Source: Olsenella sp. An293 (GTDB taxonomy: Bacteria; Actinomycetota; Coriobacteriia; Coriobacteriales; Atopobiaceae). From it: a DNA stretch of 64,000 nucleotides. The DNA lies in the NCBI RefSeq assembly GCF_002159495.1, contig NZ_NFIT01000014.1, positions 1 through 64,000 on the forward strand, written 5' to 3'. Numbering within the stretch: the stretch's first letter is position 1; each line of letters begins with the position of its first letter. A model generated the notes under the pieces. The model saw only the letters and a program-made list of their open reading frames with translations. It was not told the DNA's origin and did not search any database. Positions 60,625 through 64,000 of this stretch are shown one piece after another. The translations under genes were made by a program, and so were the position numbers.

Positions 60625-61596
60625 CTACCTCTTTGTGGCGTCAGCCGCCCCGGCGCCGGGCACGGGCGGCACCTTGGCGCCCTCCCCCGCCGCGCCCGCG
60701 GCCACCATCTGCTCGAACATGCTCGCGGTGCTGGTGAAGTCGCTCGGCAGCACCACCGTCGAGCTCTTCCCGGTCTTGGCGAACTCGGCCATCATCTCGG
60801 TCCACTGCGTGAACATGAAGAGCTGGTTGGCCTCGTCGTTGCCCACGCCGGTCTCCTGGATGGTCTCGAGCGACTCCTTGATGCCGGCGGCGATGGCCTT
60901 GCGCTGGTTGGCAATGCCCTCGCCGGCCTTCTCCATGGCCTCGGCCTCGGCGACGGCCTCGGTCACGCGGCGGATGCGGTCGGCCTCGGCGAGGTCCTGC
61001 GCGGCGGCCTTGGTGCGCTGGGCGGCGTTGATCTGGTTCATCGAGTCCTCGACCTCTGCCGGCAGCGCGATCTTGGTGATGAGCGTCGAGACCAGCGTGA
61101 AGCCATAGGCCGCCATCTGCTCGGACACGGTGGCGTTGACGTCCTTGGCGATGTCGTCCTTCTTGGCAAAGACCTCGTCGAGCGTGTACACCGGGATCGA
61201 GGAGCGCAGCGCGTCGGTGATGAAGTCGCGCATCTGCGCCACCGGCTGCTGGAGCATGTAGTAGCTCTTGTAGACGCCGGAGTCCTGCGGGCGCTCGCCG
61301 CGCTCGTAGCTCACGTGGTACTGGGCCGAGACCTCGAGGCCGATGGTCACGTTGTCCTGCGTCTTGACGTCGATGTTGAAGCCGTTTTTCATCGTGCGCA
61401 GGGAGACCGTGGCCGCCTTGCGGTCCACGAACGGGATCTTCACGTGAAAGCCCGCGCCCACGATCTTGTGGAACTTGCCCAGGCGCTCGATGATCACAGC
61501 GTGCTGCTGCTTGACCACATAGAACAGGTTGCCGGTCACCAGGCCGACGACGAGAAACACCACGAGGACGATGAGGATGAGACCGAGTAGCTCCAT
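60625..61596 (-). CDS. SPFH/stomatin-like membrane protein
   Basis: This 323-residue protein has one N-terminal membrane helix (about 3-25), an SPFH (band 7) domain from VVKQQHAVIIERLGKFHKIVGAGFHVKIPFVDR to about residue 210, then a long Ala/Glu-rich coiled coil and a Pro/Gly/Ala tail. Such proteins form large membrane cages that organise microdomains and proteases. The usual partner NfeD gene is not next to it. The ATG at 61596 follows GGGAGT. The divergent 100-base gap to the next gene includes a likely shared promoter region. Confidence 0.88.
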   Translation of the reverse strand: MELLGLILIVLVVFLVVGLVTGNLFYVVKQQHAVIIERLGKFHKIVGAGFHVKIPFVDRKAATVSLRTMKNGFNIDVKTQDNVTIGLEVSAQYHVSYERGERPQDSGVYKSYYMLQQPVAQMRDFITDALRSSIPVYTLDEVFAKKDDIAKDVNATVSEQMAAYGFTLVSTLITKIALPAEVEDSMNQINAAQRTKAAAQDLAEADRIRRVTEAVAEAEAMEKAGEGIANQRKAIAAGIKESLETIQETGVGNDEANQLFMFTQWTEMMAEFAKTGKSSTVVLPSDFTSTASMFEQMVAAGAAGEGAKVPPVPGAGAADATKR

Positions 61597-61696
61597 TGGT
61601 ACTCCCTTGAACGACCGTTAGTCCTCACAGCATACCCAACCAAGGTTGCTTTCAATATACTGTGGGCAACATTTTCGCCGTACGGAGGGGGCAGCC

Positions 61697-62758
61697 GTGA
61701 CAAGGTTTCGCTTCTCGCGCTCAGACGAGTCCCAGGTGGACCCCTTCAACGCCGGCGAGCCCGAGCTCCCGGGCGGCGAGCCCGTCCTGCTCGATGAGGA
61801 CGAGGACCTGGACTCGCAGGTCGAGTACGCGCCGCACGGCGAGCCCGACGGCACGCCGCACAAGCCCGAGGACGACTACCAGGCGCCCACAACGCGCGGC
61901 CACGACTACGACGCCCCCTCGATCGACGGGCCGCGCAAGGCCGGGAGGCCCCGCGCACGCCGCCCGCGCACGGCCCCGACGGCCCCGGCCGGAGAGGTCG
62001 GCGCGAGAACCGAGAAGGACCGGCGGGTCGTGACGCGCGCCATCGTTCTTCTCGTCATCGTCGTGAGCTTTGGGTCGTCGCTTCTGAGCTGCGCGGCGGG
62101 CCTTGTGAGCGCCGCCGTCGAGGACGCCGGCGAGGCCGTGGAGGGCCTGGGCGAGGCGCTCTTTGGCGACGACTCCGACTCCGGCAACGTCGACTGGGAC
62201 GCCTACGTCCCCGAGCAGGACGCCGACGACGAGGCCGCCACGGCGGCGCTCGTGGCGCGGCTCGAGGCGCTCGTCTCGACGCCGGAGTCCGGCCAGCTCC
62301 ACGACGTCGTGGCCTCCTACCTGGACGACAAGCTCTACGACCTCATGGGCTACTCCGCCGACGAGCTCGGCGTCGACGCCGACGCCTTTGCGACGTGGGC
62401 GCTCGGCGGCATCACGTTTGAGCCCGAGTACTCCTACGCCTACAGCGACGGGACGGCCTCGTCCTACGCCAAGATCGGCGCCCCGGACGCCAACGAGATC
62501 GTCTGGGCCTTCCACGACGCAACGAGCGACTACCGCTACGACAACGACCTCTGGGGCTCCTACGGCGAGGAGGGGGCGACGACGCCCACCGAGGAGCAGC
62601 GCTCATACCTCTGTGCGGTCTTTGACGAGGTGGTCGCGGCCGCCGAGGTCCAGTCTCCCAACAGCACGGGCTTTGACCTCGCGCTCGTGGACGGCGCGTG
62701 GGTCGTCGACGAGCAGGACCTCGTGGAGGAGCTCGAGAGCGCGCTCGACCTGTACTAG
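61697..62758 (+). CDS. Single-pass membrane protein of unknown function
   Basis: This 353-residue protein starts with GTG at 61697 after GGAGGGGG. Residues 1-115 are hydrophilic, acidic then basic and proline-rich, probably disordered in the cytoplasm. A membrane helix follows near 117-138 (AIVLLVIVVSFGSSLLSCAAG). The outside part (about 150-353) is acidic and Tyr/Asp-rich. TATACT (61656-61661) is a good -10 candidate 35 bases upstream. The repeated 10-mer encodes TEKDRR just before the helix (62011). I recognise no family; similar acidic outer domains occur in Coriobacteria-type hypothetical proteins, which is only an impression. Confidence 0.75.
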   Translation: MTRFRFSRSDESQVDPFNAGEPELPGGEPVLLDEDEDLDSQVEYAPHGEPDGTPHKPEDDYQAPTTRGHDYDAPSIDGPRKAGRPRARRPRTAPTAPAGEVGARTEKDRRVVTRAIVLLVIVVSFGSSLLSCAAGLVSAAVEDAGEAVEGLGEALFGDDSDSGNVDWDAYVPEQDADDEAATAALVARLEALVSTPESGQLHDVVASYLDDKLYDLMGYSADELGVDADAFATWALGGITFEPEYSYAYSDGTASSYAKIGAPDANEIVWAFHDATSDYRYDNDLWGSYGEEGATTPTEEQRSYLCAVFDEVVAAAEVQSPNSTGFDLALVDGAWVVDEQDLVEELESALDLY

Positions 62759-62782
62759 CGACCCCAAGGGGGCGGGGCGGCG

Positions 62783-62788
62783 TAGAAT
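62783..62788 (+). promoter_or_regulatory. -10 box (TAGAAT) of the aldo/keto reductase gene
   Basis: TAGAAT lies 35 bases upstream of the start at 62823, followed by GGGAGAGGGG as ribosome-binding site. It suggests a separate promoter despite the short 64-base gap to the previous gene. Confidence 0.45.
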
Positions 62789-62822
62789 GTCCCCCAGCAA
62801 AGACCGAGGGAGAGGGGACCCC

Positions 62823-63971
62823 ATGACCGCAACCGCCACGCACGCCGCCCCGTTCGAGGACGCCAAGGGCAAGCTCGGCTTTGGCTGCATGCGCCTGCCC
62901 AAGCTCGAGGACGGCACCGTCGACGTCGCCACGTTCTCGCAGATGGTCGACGCCTTCCTCGACGGCGGCCTCAACTACTTCGACACCGCGCGCCCTTACC
63001 ACTCCGGCGGCTCGGAGCCCGCGCTCGCGCAGGCCCTCACCGCGCGCCACGACCGCTCCGAGTTCCTGCTCGCGGACAAGCTCTCCCCCAACGGCTTCGA
63101 GCGCCGCGAGGACATCCGCCCGCTGATCGAGGACCAGCTGCGCGCCTGCGGCGTGGGCTACTTCGACTTCTACCTCATGCACTCCCAGGGCATGGGCAAC
63201 TACGAGAAGTACCAGCGCGAGCACGCCTACGAGGAGGCCTTCGCTGCGCGCGACGCGGGCCTCGTGCGCCACGTGGGCTTCTCGTTTCACAGCAACGCCG
63301 CCTTCCTCGACCGCATCCTGACCGACCACCCCGACGTCGAGTTCGTCCAGCTGCAGGTCAACTACCTCGACTGGGAGAACGGCGTCATCCAGAGCCGCGA
63401 GTGCTGCGAGGTCGCCGCCGCCCACGGCAAGCCCGTCATCGTGATGGAGCCCGTGAAGGGCGGCCGCCTGGTCAACCTGCCCGAGGAGGCGCGCGCCGTG
63501 CTCGCCGCCGTCGGCGACGGCTCCCCTGCGAGCTTTGCGCTGCGCTTCGCCGCCGGGCTGCCGGGCGTCGAGATGGTGCTCTCCGGCATGGGCACGCCCG
63601 AGATGATCGCCGAGAACGTCGCCACGTTCTCCCCGCTCGTGCCGCTCTCGGACGCCGAGCGCGAGGCCGTCGCGCGCGTCACGCAGATCCTGCGCGGCCA
63701 GAACGCGATCGAGTGCACCGCCTGCCGCTACTGCGTGGACGGCTGCCCCAAGAAGATCAACATCCCCGACGTCTTCTCCTGCCTCAACGCCAAGCGCGCC
63801 TACGGCGAGGACTCCGCGGGCTTCTACTACAAGGCGGTCCACACCGGGCACGGCCACGGCCTCGCCTCGGAGTGCGTCGGCTGCGGGGCGTGCGAGCGCG
63901 CCTGCCCGCAGCACCTGCCGATCCGCGAGCTCCTGGGCGAGGTCGCCGCGGAGTTCGAGACCCAGGAGTAG
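62823..63971 (+). CDS. Aldo/keto reductase with C-terminal ferredoxin domain
   Basis: The protein has 382 residues. An aldo/keto reductase barrel (about 1-280) opens KLGFGCMRLPKL, with active-site Asp and Tyr in FDTARPYHSG, DFYLMHSQG and the cofactor-end VIVMEPVKGGRLV. The tail (about 295-382) carries CTACRYCVDGCPKKINIPDVFS and CVGCGACERACPQHLPIRE, ligands for two 4Fe-4S clusters. This AKR-ferredoxin fusion is common in anaerobes and probably links NAD(P)H or ferredoxin electrons to an unknown substrate. GGGAGAGGGG precedes the ATG at 62823. Confidence 0.93.
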   Translation: MTATATHAAPFEDAKGKLGFGCMRLPKLEDGTVDVATFSQMVDAFLDGGLNYFDTARPYHSGGSEPALAQALTARHDRSEFLLADKLSPNGFERREDIRPLIEDQLRACGVGYFDFYLMHSQGMGNYEKYQREHAYEEAFAARDAGLVRHVGFSFHSNAAFLDRILTDHPDVEFVQLQVNYLDWENGVIQSRECCEVAAAHGKPVIVMEPVKGGRLVNLPEEARAVLAAVGDGSPASFALRFAAGLPGVEMVLSGMGTPEMIAENVATFSPLVPLSDAEREAVARVTQILRGQNAIECTACRYCVDGCPKKINIPDVFSCLNAKRAYGEDSAGFYYKAVHTGHGHGLASECVGCGACERACPQHLPIRELLGEVAAEFETQE

Positions 63972-63982
63972 CTCGGCGCCTC

Positions 63983-63998
63983 GTGACGAGGTTGTCAC
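63983..63998. promoter_or_regulatory. Third GTGACGA-N4-GTCAC site at right edge
   Basis: GTGACGAGGTTGTCAC matches the operators at 50807 and 52846 in both half-sites and spacing. It lies 12 bases after the aldo/keto reductase stop, so it could instead be a small terminator hairpin for that gene; the downstream gene lies outside the window. Confidence 0.5.
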
Positions 63999-64000
63999 GT

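Overview
The window reads as chromosomal DNA of a high-G+C (about 70% by eye) Gram-positive actinobacterium. Gene content suggests class Coriobacteriia, perhaps an Olsenella/Atopobiaceae-type anaerobe: a Tat-type lipoprotein PstS, MarR-controlled tandem heterodimeric ABC exporters, a ferredoxin-tailed aldo/keto reductase, DUF6483 and DUF1015 proteins, and heavy use of GTG starts. The family-level placement is inference. I see no phage, transposase, CRISPR array, tRNA or rRNA. Many long antisense reading frames are high-GC shadows and are left out.

Layout. 1-8711 (minus, except one gene): recJ (cut by the left edge), a queuosine tRNA-modification group (tgt, queA, queH) interleaved with ptsH (HPr), corA, a DUF3267 protein and a plus-strand coiled-coil membrane protein. 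9007-12644 (plus): a methionyl-tRNA synthetase with an atypical KMSKS loop, then a hydrolase-acetyltransferase fusion. 12883-14413 (minus): an ECF sigma factor and its DUF4179-type anti-sigma partner. 14502-21849 (minus): a complete phosphate operon in the order pstS-pstC-pstA-pstB-pstB-phoU-response regulator-histidine kinase, preceded by PHO-box-like direct repeats. 22196-30780 (plus): two tandem heterodimeric ABC exporters, with a MarR regulator between them and the same GGTACC operator upstream of both units. 30939-39833: an HdeD-like protein, a small zincin, UbiB/ABC1 kinase plus phasin, two HAD hydrolases, a DUF1015 putative serine kinase and a TPR protein. 39873-45049 (minus): the conserved priA-def-fmt-rsmB operon. 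45168-49766 (minus): a PP2C-like protein, a DUF6483 protein and a large MacB-like ABC protein. 50176-59588 (plus): a YgjP-like metallopeptidase, then an OmpR response regulator, an intramembrane-type kinase, an ABC ATPase and two giant FtsX permeases, a peptide-stress type module. 59804-63971: a HAD phosphatase, an SPFH protein, a secreted or membrane hypothetical and an aldo/keto reductase.

The most unusual content lies between the genes. The 10-mer CGAGAAGGAC occurs 22 times exactly (16 plus, 6 minus) in coding and non-coding DNA and in several reading frames, often near gene ends or as inverted pairs, much like a DNA-uptake signal. Several families of intergenic hairpin elements recur. Family A (three copies) and family B (two copies) have a conserved apical part on a basal stem whose sequence changes but stays complementary. 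Families C and D (two copies each) are clusters of TGTACA-centred half-sites around a spacer that carries the CGAGAAG motif. Family E shares a 29-nt unit. Three candidate regulons can be read directly: MarR/GGTACC, PHO boxes, and GTGACGA-N4-GTCAC at three sites.
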